From Mercenaria mercenaria (Eukaryota > Mollusca > Bivalvia > Venerida > Veneridae), in the NCBI RefSeq assembly GCF_021730395.1, contig NC_069362.1:66543501-66607500 (forward strand): a stretch of 64,000 bases of DNA, in the 5' to 3' direction. The translations under genes and the position numbers were made by a program. The notes beneath the pieces were generated by a model. That model did no database searches. It saw only the letters and a program-made list of their open reading frames with translations, and had not been told where the DNA came from. The stretch's first letter is position 1, and the number at the start of each line of letters is the position of its first letter. Shown here piece after piece: positions 1-13,272 of this stretch.

Positions 1-306
1 AGTTAAAAGTACCGTCTCATAGATGGCAGACGGAAAACACCTTTAAATGCTAGAGACAGTATTTCAAGAGACGAAATTTCATTTTTACTAAAATGTAAAC
101 TATTTAATGTAAATTGATTTAAGGTAATCATTTATACCAATTTGCTATTACTAACATCAGAACAGACCAAATATGCCAAAGTTTATTGAAATGTATAACA
201 TATATGGTCGCAGAACACATGCTTTTGTTATTAATGTTTCGTATATACATTGATCATTTTGAATATATAGCAAGTCATGATCTTACTTTGTGGAGAAAAC
301 ACATAA

Positions 307-541
307 GAGCCGTGCCATGGGAAAACCAACATAGTGGGTGTGCGACCAGCATGGATCCAGACCAGCCTGCGCATCCGCGCAGTCTGGTCAGGATCCATGC
401 TGTTCGCTAACGGTTTCTCTTATTGCAGTAGGCTTTAAAAGCGAACAGCATGGAGCCTGACCAGACTGCGCGGATGCGCAGGCTGGTCTGGATCCATGCT
501 GGTCGCAAACCCACTATGTTGGTTTTCTCATGGCACGGCTC
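307..541. repeat. Fold-back palindromic MITE, copy 1
   Basis: Two arms of about 95 bp form an almost perfect inverted repeat that begins GAGCCGTGCCATG and ends CATGGCACGGCTC, around a loop of about 40 bp. Copies recur at 1440-1674 and 8405-8639. No coding capacity. The target duplication is unclear. Confidence 0.9.
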
Positions 542-1003
542 ATATATCGTCACCTCAACGCAAGAAGCGGATAACTGCATTGACCTTAACTGCATCGTGC
601 TCATTCTGCTTATATGCATACAGTATGTTATCATTTAATATTGGCCTTTTGTCGCAATAACTTGATAGTGCACTGAATCTGTTTGTAAGTACGGTTATTA
701 TTTATTCCTTTTACTTTGCCATAATACTTTTGATCTTGTCGTGTGTTATCATTTTTGCAAATGTGTATACTTTACTTTAGTGTACAATATGCTGTGTTTT
801 ATAAATCAAAAGTTACCCTTTTATATTTCAACTGTCATGATGTTGTGATTCGATTACAGGGTGTTGCTAATAAAGACAAATATGGTAATCATTTTTTTGA
901 TTCAAAAATGGTCTCAAGTTTTGTCATATACTGTACTTTGTAAAACGTCTGCACTGATTGTATGTACTCATAGGTATATCGCATTTGTTTGAAAATGAAC
1001 TAC

Positions 1004-1010
<7 letters not shown>

Positions 1011-1089
<79 letters not shown>

Positions 1090-1090
1090 T
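1011..1090. repeat. (TA)n then (TG)n microsatellite
   Basis: About 34 uninterrupted TA dinucleotides followed by five TG units. Confidence 0.97.
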
Positions 1091-1439
1091 GTACACTGCC
1101 TTGCCATATATCATGTCTTGTATGTCCTGGGCCTTGTGACAATATTGGACATTCAAAGATCATATTAAAGTCTAGTCTGTGATGCAGTTACGGATGTTTT
1201 ACTTGAAAAATATCCGCATCTTGTTTAATAATTATGACGTGGCGTGTTTCGATATATCCCAAGCCGGTTGTAACAGTGCACGGTGGTTCAATTAGATTTT
1301 GATAGAACCTGACGAGCTTTCGAACTAGAATAGGTGCGAAATCAGTGCAGACAAACAATTCTGACCAAAAGCTTTGTTCTTGGGTAGGGATGGGCGGATA
1401 AACGAATTAAAACGTTAACAGATGTTTGAAACTTAATTT

Positions 1440-1674
1440 GAGCCGTGCCATGGGAAAACCAACATAGTGGGTGTGCGACCAGCATGGATCCAGACCAGCC
1501 TGCGCATCCGCGCAGTCTGGTCAGGATCCATGCTGTTCGCCAACAGTTTCTTTAATTCCAATAGGCTTTAAAAGCGAACAGCATGGAGCCTGACCAGACT
1601 GCGCGGATGCGCAGGCTGGTCTGGATCCATGCTGGTCGCAAACCCACTATGTTGATTTTCTCATGGCACGGTTC
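1440..1674. repeat. Fold-back palindromic MITE, copy 2
   Basis: Same family and loop orientation as the copy at 307-541. ATTT lies directly on both sides of the element and may be a 4-bp target duplication. Confidence 0.9.
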
Positions 1675-2524
1675 ATTTGTTTGAGTCGGGCTCTGTGAAA
1701 CATCTTACACTTCAGTAACAACAGCATTCGTTTTAAATTTTATTTTCAAAATATATATAATGTTACATCACCATTCAACAATAACCACATTATCATAAAA
1801 AGAGTAAACAAAATGTTGAATGCATCTAATTATGAAATGAAATGTCAAAAAGATCAGGACTATATCACATACATATTGCACAGATCTAATCATAATCTGC
1901 AAAGTATTCATACTTTAACTTAGATAAACTAACACTAATCAGTCAGTATCTTACAGTATGTACAACAATTGTCAACAACAAAAAACCGTTTCAATTTCAA
2001 GTACACTTGTAACAAATGCAATTTTTCCAGTAACATTGCTATCTACTGGTCATTAATATTCTAAAACAAAGAAAAAGAACTATTGTCTCTGTCTTATTTG
2101 TTTGTATGTGTTTATTAACATGGCTTTCCAAGTTTCCAGGAACTACAAGCAATTTTATCCTTCCTGTATGAATCAACGTCACTTGCTCTACCTGGACATT
2201 TTCCCGTCGTGTCACTTTCAGACACATCATGAGTGTATTATCTCACAGACAACAACATGTTGGCCATTTGCTTGCACACAATCTGCACATGTTGGCCACA
2301 GAGTGTTTACATACATGATGACCACAAAATGTCGTCATACATGATAGTCACAAAGTATCGGGCTGCAGAATACCGTGCTGGTATACATATTGTCGGCCGA
2401 AATCACTGTTGACACGGAGACATGTCTCGCGTATCTCGGACTGTTCAGATTAAGGAGTTCAGACATCTATGTACATTGTAACAACCATTCTCCTCCAGTC
2501 AGATCCAGTTGCCTTTGTATAGTT
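1675..2524 (-). other. 3' UTR and downstream flank of the IRF gene
   Basis: AT-rich sequence after the IRF stop codon. Several TTTATT words (AATAAA on the minus strand) occur, for example near 2107 and 1737, so the cleavage site cannot be fixed. No other gene was seen. Confidence 0.4.
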
Positions 2525-5500
2525 CTACAGCTGCGACAAACTTGTGTATTCCTGGAAAAAATAAAACAATACATAATTTAAATAAATAATATTTGACCAT
2601 ATTTCCTCAATAACATCAGGAGTCTTTGGCAACTAATTGGTTAGTTGTTTACTAGGTAATTGTGGCAGATATTATTAAACAATACCTTAAAACGGTTAAA
2701 ATAGCAATAAACAGTAGCGCACGGCATCACGTGCATTATTTTCAGTACTTTTTATCTGGATCTCACCTTGAACTAGCACTTATTCTATCCACACAATATT
2801 GTTTTTAAATACTTACATAGTCATAGGATTTATCTGTCTCTTCCATCACTATAACACTGGGTCCATCAAAACAGTCCCCTGCAAAAAAAGACACAATAAT
2901 CAATATAAGGGAAAGACAATTAAGAGAGCGATATAAATTTTCTATTTAAACCAGTGTACTTTACTTTCAAAATCTAATCTAGTATTCTATGTAAAATACG
3001 TTTATAAACGACAATTACCTGATGAAACTACTTCCTCTTGTACATCAAGACTTGTGTCAATAACAGAGTTCCAGAAACCCTCCATGTAGTCTGACTCCTC
3101 AGCCATGTCCTGGTCTACAGTATCATACTGAAATGTCAAGGTCACATTTACTTTAAGCATCTTAACCTTACTTCTTTTCCAGTATAAACACGACAAATGA
3201 CCATAATACATTAAGCATCTTAACCTTACTTCTTTTCCAGTATAAACACGACAAATGACCATAATACATTAAGTATCTTAACCTTACTTCTTTTCCAGTA
3301 TAAACACGACAAATGACCATAATACATTAAGTATCTTAAATGACCATAATATATTAATTGTTTGCTTTACCTAATGTACTATAAAACTGTATAAAATATT
3401 TTTACATTTCGGGGCTTTAAATAAATGGGAGCTTTTAGTATGTTGTATTTTAGATAATGTCACAAGAGTTACAAGTTGTATATGACACTTACATTCAAGA
3501 AAAGGATTAGCTCCCCCTCGGATTGTTCTGTCTCTGTGTAGGTGTGGTCAGTCACTGCTGGACCTGCAAAACAAGTTCAATTTCCATACTTAGAAAAAAC
3601 AAGACCCTGTAATTTTTAACACAATATACAAATGTATGCTTGTTTCCTAACCAGTTCAGAGCGTTTTGATTAGAGCGTTTCAAGAGTCACAGTGGACACA
3701 AGCTCGTCATCTGAACTGGATGGGACACAATCAATATACTTATGTAATACTTTGTACGCTATCTTCTAGTTTTATCACGATACCAGTACTTTTGTCATAA
3801 ATCAAATAACTCGTCAGTAAAAGTGAAGAGTTTATCAATATTGAATGATAGATAACCTAGATATTAGAATGATAATACGAAAATTCAATGGTTCGAGTTA
3901 AAATGTATACCTTGCCGGGTATATATCTCAGTTTCCATTGTTTGCAGGTTTTGTACAGCGTTCATGGTCTCCAGGGTGGGGATATCAGGGACTCGTTTCT
4001 GTTTTTTGGGTATTCTGTTGGAAAAGCTGTTTGCTAAAACGAAGAAGAAAAGAATGTCAATCTTAAAACTTCTAGCGTCGTAAATATTCAACAATTACAA
4101 CAGGAAAAATCACTATTAACACTGAACATACTATAAGAACATGTATGTTATGAACAATTGTTGTCAAGCATGTACATAAGCGGTTTTATACCAAGGAAGT
4201 TTAATAATGAACCATCATTGTGTGTCTAGCGAACTATTTATTTCATAGATCTGAAGATAAAAGTGTTTTCGGAAGTTTCACTTTGTTAGTGTATCTTATT
4301 TATATACAGATATTTTATCGCTATTTAAGTTTGAGGTTTGAACACTGCGCATTGAAAGATTTATCTGCATACTCAAGATAATTATCTTTTGAGGACAATG
4401 CCAAGTAGGTTCGACTTTTATCTGGACATGTATTAAACTGCACAAAAATGTCTTTATGCGCAGATAATAAACATTGTGCAATGTGTGCATGCCATAATAA
4501 ACAGTCATGATCAATACTAAAAGCGGACAATTAAAACTCGAATAGTCTGGATGAATAACCCATGACAGATATGTACCTTGATGACAAGGATTGTAACCTA
4601 CTGTTACCAAACATCCGTAACACTTTTAACTGCTCTTTTTTCGTACGGGTGACATTGTTTTAAAAAAGATACTTACGACAGGACTGACACAATTCCTCGA
4701 AGTTTGGAAGGGGCGACCTCTCCGCTTCTGTGTCGTGATCCTGACGTCTTAAATCCTCGGTTGTGAGATCCCAGTCTGAGTGGTTACTCTCATGGGAAGG
4801 ACTGTAACCAGTCTGCAGTGATAAAATTACTTAGTTAAAAAACAGAATATACACACAAGAGCTTCAATAAAACGAACCACTCTTGATCGCTTTAGCCTAA
4901 TAGTTTTTATCAAAATTTGAGTGCGCATGTTTTCAGACCATGGGCTGCTTATTTATACAACAAGGTGTATGATCAAAATAAAGGCTGCATGACGTATTTT
5001 TATTTGCTTTTCAACTTACCTCTGATCCCTCACTATCGAACTCGTCCTCATCGATTTTCTTCGGCCTTGACCTTGTTCCGAGATTCCTAACAACTGCAAA
5101 ATCTTCAAACTCGGAATCCTCGTCAGAGCTCTTTTCATCTGGAACCAATAATTCAAAAATAATTACTAATAAACCATTTATTTACTCGTACATGTTCTCT
5201 TTCCCAATAATACTGACAAGTCCTTTGCAAAAAACGTTTACTGAATGCATGCCAATTCTTTTCATGTCTTCCTGCACCCGGTATCATATTTCAAAGTACA
5301 ACAATACAACCCGTAATATAATATACCTATTTTCATGATCATGCAGTGATCCGCTGTTCAAGGTCTTGAGGTTTATAAATCGAAATATTTCTCATGAATA
5401 CAGACAACATGTAGGCTAACTTAGTAAAGCAGTCAATTCCCTCTCATCTACCCTTTGTACAGTAAAACATCATGTCGCTCACCAAGATGAGACACGCGGG

Positions 5501-6250
5501 TACCGGACACGCGACCAAACAAACTCAAATGACTACTTTATCCGAATGTTGTAACATGTAACATACTTTACCTTTTTCTTTCTTAATGCTTGGTTTTCTA
5601 ATTCTTTTTTCATCCAGGAATTTGTACACCCTATAGGCGTTGTTTCCACGCCGAACACCGAGTGATTTATCTTCCTCAACATCCGGTACACTATGCAAGG
5701 CACATCGGAAGTTGGCCTTCCACTTTTTGGGGTCAGGACGATCTCCAGGGTAGTACTTTCCTGAAAAACAAACATCGCATTTAAGAACAGTCCAGGAAGT
5801 TTTACACAAGGTCTTATTTATATTCACTGCATGGTCTGCATGTCAATTATATTTACTTCATGTCCAGCAGCCCACAGACCTGGACATCGACCTCGTCCAT
5901 TAAAATTCACTCATCTCCTTGTTAAGATATCAGAAGAAGTATTAAACCGGACCGTAACTGTAACCCTTTATTGCAATGTACTAACCTGTATGCCTTGCCC
6001 ACAGCTCAAACAAGGTGGCATCTGCTGCAGGATCGAACGTCTGACCAGCTGCATGTTTCCATGAGACACGGAACGTCTTGTCTTTTTTATTCATCCAGAC
6101 GAGTTGGTGGCATGTCCTTTTGTCCAGCAGGTCCATCAGCCAGGGGCGCATGCGCTGTCGCTCTAGAGGACGTATTGGCTTCCGGTCAATAGTCCTCAAT
6201 GTGGCGCGACCCTTGCACGAGTTCTTGGATTTTGGTCTTCCACGCGGCAT
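2525..6250 (-). CDS. Interferon regulatory factor, IRF1/IRF2-like (9 coding exons)
   Basis: Transcription factor of the IRF family; it should bind GAAA-type interferon-response elements in the nucleus. Coding exons (minus strand): 6250-5986, 5760-5572, 5138-5020, 4812-4677, 4033-3911, 3563-3493, 3127-3019, 2878-2817, 2551-2525; all introns are GT-AG and the sum is 1101 nt (366 aa plus stop). Residues 30-140 form the DNA-binding domain with the family's five tryptophans at about 37, 52, 64, 84 and 102, within RPWL, LVWM, VSWKHAA, ELWARHTG and KKWKANFRCAL; the last is the recognition helix. The N-terminus is basic (MPRGRPKSK). After residue 150 the chain is acidic and low in complexity, and I see no IRF-association domain, which fits the short IRF1/2 class rather than IRF3-9. 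The start is the ATG at 6250, eight bases inside its exon. Family assignment is secure; orthology to IRF1 or IRF2 is not established. Confidence 0.93.
3150..3345. repeat. 58-bp tandem repeat in an IRF intron
   Basis: About three near-identical copies of a 58-bp unit (ATCTTAACCTTACTTC... to ...GACCATAATACATTAAG), with a truncated fourth, in the intron between the coding exons at 3019-3127 and 3493-3563. Confidence 0.9.
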
Positions 6251-7341
6251 TTTCAATTCTGCAATGTAAAAAACCATTTGTGGCTATGCAAGCTAAATAA
6301 ATCAACGATTTTAAACATTTACATACTCCAAATTGCCCTTTTAGTCAATGACAACAATTGTGGCACCATAAACTGCAACGACGTAAAACACGAAGAGAAA
6401 TGTCAATATTGGTAACGGAGATAACCGCCCGTGCACATATTTTTTCGTGTTATTATCATTTATTTGTTTATTTTATAAAGTTTGGTCAGCAATCCATCCA
6501 TAGCCTATATTGACAACTACCTTGATATGACGTCAAGTACTATAAGCACAGACAATATTATATTATGCATTTATAAAGTAAAATATGATTGCAGACATGC
6601 ACCGCTCTAGATGAAATATAGTTTTTATCTATAGTGCATTGACGATTAATAGATAAAAGATGAAGTCCCGGGTATTTTGACAAGTCACTTTATCTTCAAG
6701 GAAGTGAAAAAGTGTTTATATTGGTATATTACCCGGCCGGTATCGCTTTGTTCAATTATGCAGATAGCGAGGTAGCTCGGCTATCCGGGGTAGAAATTCA
6801 ATAACTTAAATTGTCGCTATTTTTGACTTTATTTCACAGTGTTGTAAATTTGTTAAACAGGTCTTTATTCTCCATCCAGTATATTTAAACCTAGGTACAT
6901 TAATTGTAGACTTTTAAACCAAAGGATACACTGGCACATATTTTAAAACTCGCAAGAAGTGCCATCGGTACTCGCCATATATTTCTCTTCACAGACTGGC
7001 TTGTTTTCCAAAACTAGGCCATGTAAACATAAAATGGTCAATGCACTAAAATCACGGCACTTGACCAATCCCCATTTAAGATGCGTTAAATTTAATAAAA
7101 CCCAGGACAATAAAACTGATCAAGGTTTTCTGAAAATGACAACTGTCCTTGTTGTTGGACATAAAACTGTTAAATGTGTTCGTCGCTGCACAATTTCAGC
7201 AATAGGAACAATGTAAGCAATTTGTTTCGATTAAAAATAAACATCCTGGATTTGGTTTCACTACGCCACCGTCCGAATACAGGATACATGTAATACGCGG
7301 CAATTAAATATTTTAAAACATAACAGGAAATATCCACTAAC

Positions 7342-7430
7342 CTTTACTGTCGTTTCGATTGCTGCAGAAATAAATCCTAAAACTTTTATAAACTGGCAGT
7401 TTACTAGACGTAACTTTCTTGCTGTTTATT
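7342..7430 (-). other. Probable untranslated first exon of the IRF gene
   Basis: A good donor (GTTAGT on the minus strand, 7336-7341) lies upstream of the acceptor at 6259-6260 that precedes the IRF start codon, so a non-coding first exon probably ends at 7342. The upstream boundary is a guess. No TATA box or clear interferon-response element was seen; a lone CACGTG lies near 7480. Confidence 0.4.
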
Positions 7431-7439
7431 CACACAATG

Positions 7440-8404
7440 TCACAACGACTGCAAAATATTAGTATACTTAAGCGCGGTCACGTGATATCTATATCTAATT
7501 TCTTCCGAGAATAGCGATTGCAAATTTCCGCGAATACTAATTTTAGTAACACGGAAAAATATTTTTCCCCATTGTCTATTAATAGATATAACCTATTAAC
7601 GTATTTTCGAAAAATTGTTTCTTAATGGTTGTTTACTTAAATTAGGTATTCCTAATGAACGTGTCTGCTCTATTTCAAGCATGTCGGTGATTCAGTGAGT
7701 AACTCCTACAGAATTATGTAAATTTAACCTGGATTTTCTGAAAGTATGGGTTTTCCTAAGTATGAGTACGACGATGTACACTGTAAAGTACATACAATCA
7801 TCTAAGAAGTTGCCGCCCTGTGCCTTTCGTGCGTGCGGGCATCCAGCCGTGTGTCCAGTTTCCCCAAATTGTATCAATGTGTCGAATGTGATAATTATAA
7901 TATTACCATGTCATCATAGTTTTGCACATAACCCCACCCTGAGGTAGCGTCGTACAAAAAAAATACATGTTATGTATAGGCATATGGCGCAGATAAATTC
8001 GTTGCTTCACGGTCCGTCCACAGACTAAAATGAAATGGAAGGGATGATTACGTCTCGCGTTGAACTACTGCATGGTGGGTCAGCTGTGGCGGATGTTTCA
8101 AAGTCTGGTGTCCGAAGGGTTTTGCAGAAAATGACCAGAAACTAAAGCGAGTTAGCTCGGGCGCTGGGAAGAATGTTGGCGACAGATTGTCGAATTCTTT
8201 ATTTAAAACTGAAGTTCGGTCATATTATCAACATTAAAACATGAGTAGTTTTTGCGTCTAAACTATTTTAAAAATGCCAAATCAAGAAAAACAAACATGC
8301 TGTAGTCGGGAATTGAACCTATGCCGCCACCTCAATAATTTTTTTTCCTGTGGTCTAAAAATATGTAAAAGTAACTACTTCTTATGTGTTTCCATAACAT
8401 AATT
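7440..8404. other. Upstream region of the IRF gene; no gene seen
   Basis: AT-rich flank that should contain the IRF promoter. Short open frames near 7.7-7.95 kb overlap on both strands and have no recognisable product. Confidence 0.4.
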
Positions 8405-8639
8405 GAGCCGTGCCATGGGAAAACCAACATAGTGGGTTTGCGACCAGCATGGATCCAGACCAGCCTGCGCATCCGCGCAGTCTGGTCAGGATCCATGCTG
8501 TTCGCTTTTAAAGCCTATTGGAATTGGAGAAACTGTTAGCGAACAGCATGGATCCTGACCAGACTGCGCGGATGCGCAGGCTGGTGTTGATCCATGCTGG
8601 TCACAAACCCACTATGTTGGTTTTCCCATGGCACGGCTC
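8405..8639. repeat. Fold-back palindromic MITE, copy 3 (loop inverted)
   Basis: Arms match the copies at 307 and 1440, but the central loop is the reverse complement of theirs, so the element sits in the opposite orientation. Confidence 0.9.
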
Positions 8640-9684
8640 ATATAATCTATCAGTAACTAAGTTTCAAAGCTTCTCAGTATAGAAATAAAGCAATAATTTT
8701 CTGATATCTATATAAAAAATTTTTTTAATTGCCATCGCACAATCTGGAGGTCAATGCCTTTAATGTGCGTGGCGATGTAGCCTACAGGTTCAGAATAGGC
8801 CTGAACAAGATCTTTTTTTCGGAGGAAGTCTTGGGAGTAACTGATCTTCTTGACTAAGGCTGCAACATGAATTGTCCCAGATAGATGTGTCAGTTGGCCG
8901 TGGATCGGGGACTCAATTGATTTAGCGGATCACCTCGCAACGACATCATCCAGTCATTTTAACATTTCTGGAGTCTGTCCAGGTCATATAGCAGGGTAAT
9001 AGTGTCAGCAGTATATCCCTTTACACAATAGACTATCCTCAAGCTGTTCCTTGTAGGGCACTAGATGTGGCTGGATATGTGTGACACCGAAGATAAGTGG
9101 ATAAGAAGAATGGTCCTTGTGGGGCACCGAATGTAACTTGAAACCTGATCCTTGTAGGCTGGTCCTTGTGGGGCACCAAATATAAGGCTGAACTTTACAT
9201 CAGATGTAACGCGGTACAAGAAAACTGGTTCTTTAAAAAATAACTTGTGCAATACCGCATATGTGGGCGTTTATCAAAACACTGTGACGAGAAGGCGGTA
9301 AACTGATTTTGCAGTTGAGGGGAAGAAATCTACTTTTCAGATTTTATTTATTAACCTGAAAGGTTAAATAAGTTCGCGCGAGTAGTCGCTCTTGGAATAG
9401 CAATTAGTGTTGGAAAACCATACAATGTGTGAGGAAGTTTTTAATGACGAAAAGTCTTCTTCTTCCTATATTTTGCCATGTCCGTGTTTGTTATACGGTG
9501 TTATATGTATTAATGCACGATATATATCATGCATTTAGTAACATATACGATGAATAATTTGATCACATATTTGACGTCGTGGGAGTGAAATAAAGCCGTT
9601 ACATTTTGATAATACACTATAGCCGGAGGTCTAAAATTAGGTGGGACAGACTTTAGTGTAATGAAGCTTTGACGTCTACGTCGT
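8640..9684. other. Intergenic; weak internal repeats only
   Basis: A degenerate repeated phrase (CCTTGTGGGGCACC and variants) occurs between 9048 and 9180. No gene was recognised. Confidence 0.4.
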
Positions 9685-11201
9685 TTAAGGAGGTAGGTTA
9701 CCTTCATATTTGTATGTGCGCATGTCCAACCGGAAGCTAACGTGACGATTTACGACAACGTTTACGACAAACTAAATGTGTTTGTATATTCATTCTTTTG
9801 AAAACAAATCATGAACTTGTCTTCGATCTGATGCTTTATGGTTTAATAATGCAGAAATAATGAATAAATTGCCGCAGAAACGCTTCAAAACATTGTTGCC
9901 TTAAAATGACGTCATTGACGTCATGACGTTACGTGTCAGTTACCGCGCAAAATTAATAGCTTTTATCTTGAAAGTACGTACTTCTGTACATTTTCTTTAT
10001 TTTAACTATTTTGAAATAACCATTATTTGCTGAAATATTTTTATGAGTCTTTTGCTCTGAATAATAATCAATATTTTGCTTCTTTTATGTAGTTATATTG
10101 AAATGTTATGCGGAATGTAAGAAAATGGATGATGGCAACCAATGTTATTTGGAATATAGTTGGGTAAAAGGTTACTTGTTACGGCCATTTTCAAATAAAA
10201 AGTCTAGCAGTTTGATTTGTAATACCTATTTTTCAGGTTCCATTGATAATTTGTTACTTACATACTAAAACTAAGATCTAAAATTGTTCAAATTTCAGTA
10301 GAAAATTGTGGTTTCTTAAATTGAATTGATGTTACCATGGAAACGAAGCCCGTGACCTATGTATCTAAATGTAAAATTCAAAAGCGTTGACACTGGTCTA
10401 TTTCAGAAACACAGCTTCGGCTTTTTATTTTCATTTCAACAATATCCATGAGAATAATAGCAGCACGCTGAACGATTTTTCCATGAAAAATGGCAGACGA
10501 GGGGTACTGCTGTACGTATTCTAAGCTATGAAATTTGTTTGAATAAATGCAAATAGCACGAAAATGTAACCTACGTTAGAAATAATATGTTTTAAAGCTA
10601 CATCAACCAGAAAGATAATCTTATTCAATATTTTTTTAAAGAAATTACGATAAACAGCAAGATATAAGCTATTTTAAACATCTCTGTTGCCATGGTTACT
10701 TTAAAATTTAAGAAAAATAGGGTACCATATAAAGTGCTTGGTATTTTGCTAATAATATTACCCAAATATTTCATGTTGGTCATTAACAGAATGGCACTGA
10801 AGCCGTCGAAAACCCCTATTTTTATACATAGTTGTTTAAAAATGAGAGAAAATGCGTTACCATGGAAACACGAGCCCCGCGACATATACATTTTAAGCTT
10901 ATATAAGAAAAATAACGTGCATACCAGTAAAATAATCAATTATGCAGACTTCTACGGATATCAGTGAAACTAAAATACACTGAAAAGTGTTTAATATCCG
11001 TATTTTCCTTCTTCTTTCAATATGAAATACCTTTGGAGGGTCATGTTCTTCAAACCTGGATAAAAATTGAACTTGAAGGGACAGAGACAAACGAAATTGA
11101 GATTGTAGCAGTTAAAACTTCATATTACACGAAATACAAAAACATGCTGCGGTTCAACTAATTTGAATTTACCCTTGTAACAAGGTATCCTACCTCCTTA
11201 A
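9685..11201. mobile_element. TTAA-flanked inverted-repeat element, about 1.5 kb, non-autonomous
   Basis: The ends read TTAAGGAGGTAGGTTACCTT and, inverted, AAGGTATCCTACCTCCTTAA: a 20-bp terminal inverted repeat with one mismatch. TTAA at both edges could be the target duplication, as in piggyBac-like elements, although the GGAGG start is not typical of piggyBac. Inside, a GTTACCATGGAAAC phrase recurs near 10331 and 10856. Open frames in the middle have no transposase features. Confidence 0.75.
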
Positions 11202-12027
11202 AGTATAGGAGACGTTGATTAAATTTTCATGTTTCGGCAGGAAAAGCTAACATATGATGAAAAAATTACGTTCGTGACTTACCACACTGATTTTATTAAA
11301 CTGATAAAATGCTCGAAGGGCCTCGCATTTTTAATATTATTTAATATTATTCAACTCGTTATTAAAATAAATTCAATATGAAAAGACACTCATGTAATAT
11401 CGAGTGATACAAGTGATCCATTTTACGACCTCAGCCATTTTTAAATACACAAAATGTACACGGCTTGTATTTGTTTTTCATCAAAAATGAATACAAAGGG
11501 CACAGAAACGTAGATACAAGATGCAACTTTTTATTTGTAGTCAGGTATTAACGTTACAATATTAGCTGTGCCATATAATGGCATATTTCTGCCACAAGAT
11601 AGCTAATGGTAGCAATCGCGATACTTCAAAATGCCAAGTTTTCTGAAAAGGTTAATATACTCAATAGTTGAAGGTTTCCTGGAAATATTATTGCGATCAT
11701 TTACATTATTATCTGAAAGCTTTTGTGTAAGTGCCCACAGCTGCCATTTATAAGTTAAATAGATCTAGTTATTCCAATACTTTCAGAACTAATCTTGATC
11801 GATATTTCGTACTTTTCTGAAAAAGTTTATCTCAATAGTCTAACGTTTCATGGAAATAAGAAACATATCTAGAAAAAAAAATATTGCGATAATGTTTCAG
11901 CAAAAATGCACAGCTTTGCTAGAAAGTTTAGGATATCGTGATAACTACCAAGCATCTCGGTCGTGACAAGCATTAATGCGAAATTTTGCGCTAAAATAGT
12001 TTCAGGAAACAAACAAAAATATTTAGA
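11202..12027. other. Intergenic AT-rich sequence; nothing recognised
   Basis: No gene, terminal inverted repeat or tandem repeat stands out here. Confidence 0.4.
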
Positions 12028-12040
12028 AACTAGAAGATGC

Positions 12041-12238
12041 CTGCTACTCCCATTGCGGTGTGTCCTTGTGCAAGGCACTTTATCACGATTGCCTCAGTCG
12101 ACCCAGCTGTAAATGGGTACCAGCAATTTGGTTTTAACTGTTTTTAAAATAGGGTCGCCCAAAAAGCTCTACAAAGCTTATGTTAATTGTGTCTTAAAGC
12201 GACGGTAAATAAAAATTTACCTTTACCTTTACCTTTAT
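12041..12238 (+). mobile_element. SINE or LINE 3' tail inserted in the element at 12028
   Basis: Contains GTGTCCTTGTGCAAGGCACT and CCTCAGTCGACCCAGCTG, a motif I associate with metazoan retroposon tails, and ends in a (TTTACC)n microsatellite. The related element at 20534 lacks it, so this is a nested insertion. The family is not certain. Confidence 0.6.
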
Positions 12239-13013
12239 AGTCGTATAGGCAAGAAGTCAATAGGGGACAGGAGCGAAAGTCAAAGAGACACCGATGGATC
12301 ATCTACTTGGCATGTCCAATCATTCCACTAAGTTTCAACATTCTGGGCCTAGTGGATCTCAAGTTATGAACTGGAAACGGTTTTCCATGTGCAGGCCCCT
12401 GTGACATTGACCTTTGATCGAGTGACCCCAAAATCAGTAGGGGTCATCTACTCTGCATGTCCAATCATCCTATAAAGTTTCAACATTCTGTGGTCAAGTG
12501 GTTCTCAAGTTATTGATTGAAAATAGTTTGAAAAGAGTTTTCTATGTTCAGGGACCTTTGACCTTGAGCTTAGCTCAAGTGACCACAAAACGATAAGGGT
12601 CAACTACTCTTTAAGTCCTATCATCCTATGAAGTTTGAAGGTTCTGGGTCAAATGGTTCTCAAGTTCTTGATCGGAAACCGTTTTCCACGTTCTGGTCCC
12701 TATGAACTTGACTTTTAATTAAGTGACCCCAAAAGCAATAGCAGTCATCTACTCCACATGTTTAATCATCCTATAAAGTTTCAACATTCTGAGTCAAGTG
12801 GTTCGGAAATGGTTTTCCATGTGCAGGCCCCTGTGATCTTGACCTTTAATAGAGTGTCCCCAGAATCAATAGGGGTCATCTGCTCTGCATGTGCATTCAT
12901 CCTATAGTTCCAACGTTCTTGGTCAAATGGTTCTCAAGTCATTGATCGGAAATGGTTTTCAATGTTTAGGCCCCTGTGACCTTGACCTTTAAGAGTGACC
13001 CCAAAATCAAATT

Positions 13014-13272
13014 AACCGCCTCGATAGCCTAGTGGTAGAGCGTCCGTTTCGAGTGCGGGGAGGTCGTGGGTTCGATCCCCGGTCGCGTCATACCAAAGAC
13101 GTGAAAAATGGTACCAGTAGCTCCCTTGCTTGGCGCTCAGCATTAAAGGGAAACTTGCCTCTTCTCTCATACCTTTGTGGCGATGGATTCCATCAGGAAT
13201 GGTGTCGAGAGTGATTAATATAAGTTGTAGAACTTCCTTCACAATCGACCTAAAATAAATTATGTATAAACT
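13014..13272 (+). mobile_element. tRNA-derived SINE nested in a tandem array
   Basis: The head has an A-box-like TAGCCTAGTGGTAGAG and a B box GGTTCGATCCC. It continues into a body (GTACCAGTAGCTCCCTTGC...) and an AT-rich tail. The surrounding monomer is split exactly here: AAAATCAA on the left resumes as TAGGGGTCATC on the right. The acceptor stem does not pair, so it is not a tRNA gene. Confidence 0.85.

Noticed and set aside
10625-11161. Overlapping open frames of 63-104 aa on both strands
   Set aside because: AT-rich interior of the TTAA-flanked element; no transposase motif or known domain.
13014-13085. Possible tRNA gene
   Set aside because: A and B boxes are present but the acceptor stem does not pair and a SINE body follows directly. 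The same holds for 59800-59878 on the minus strand.
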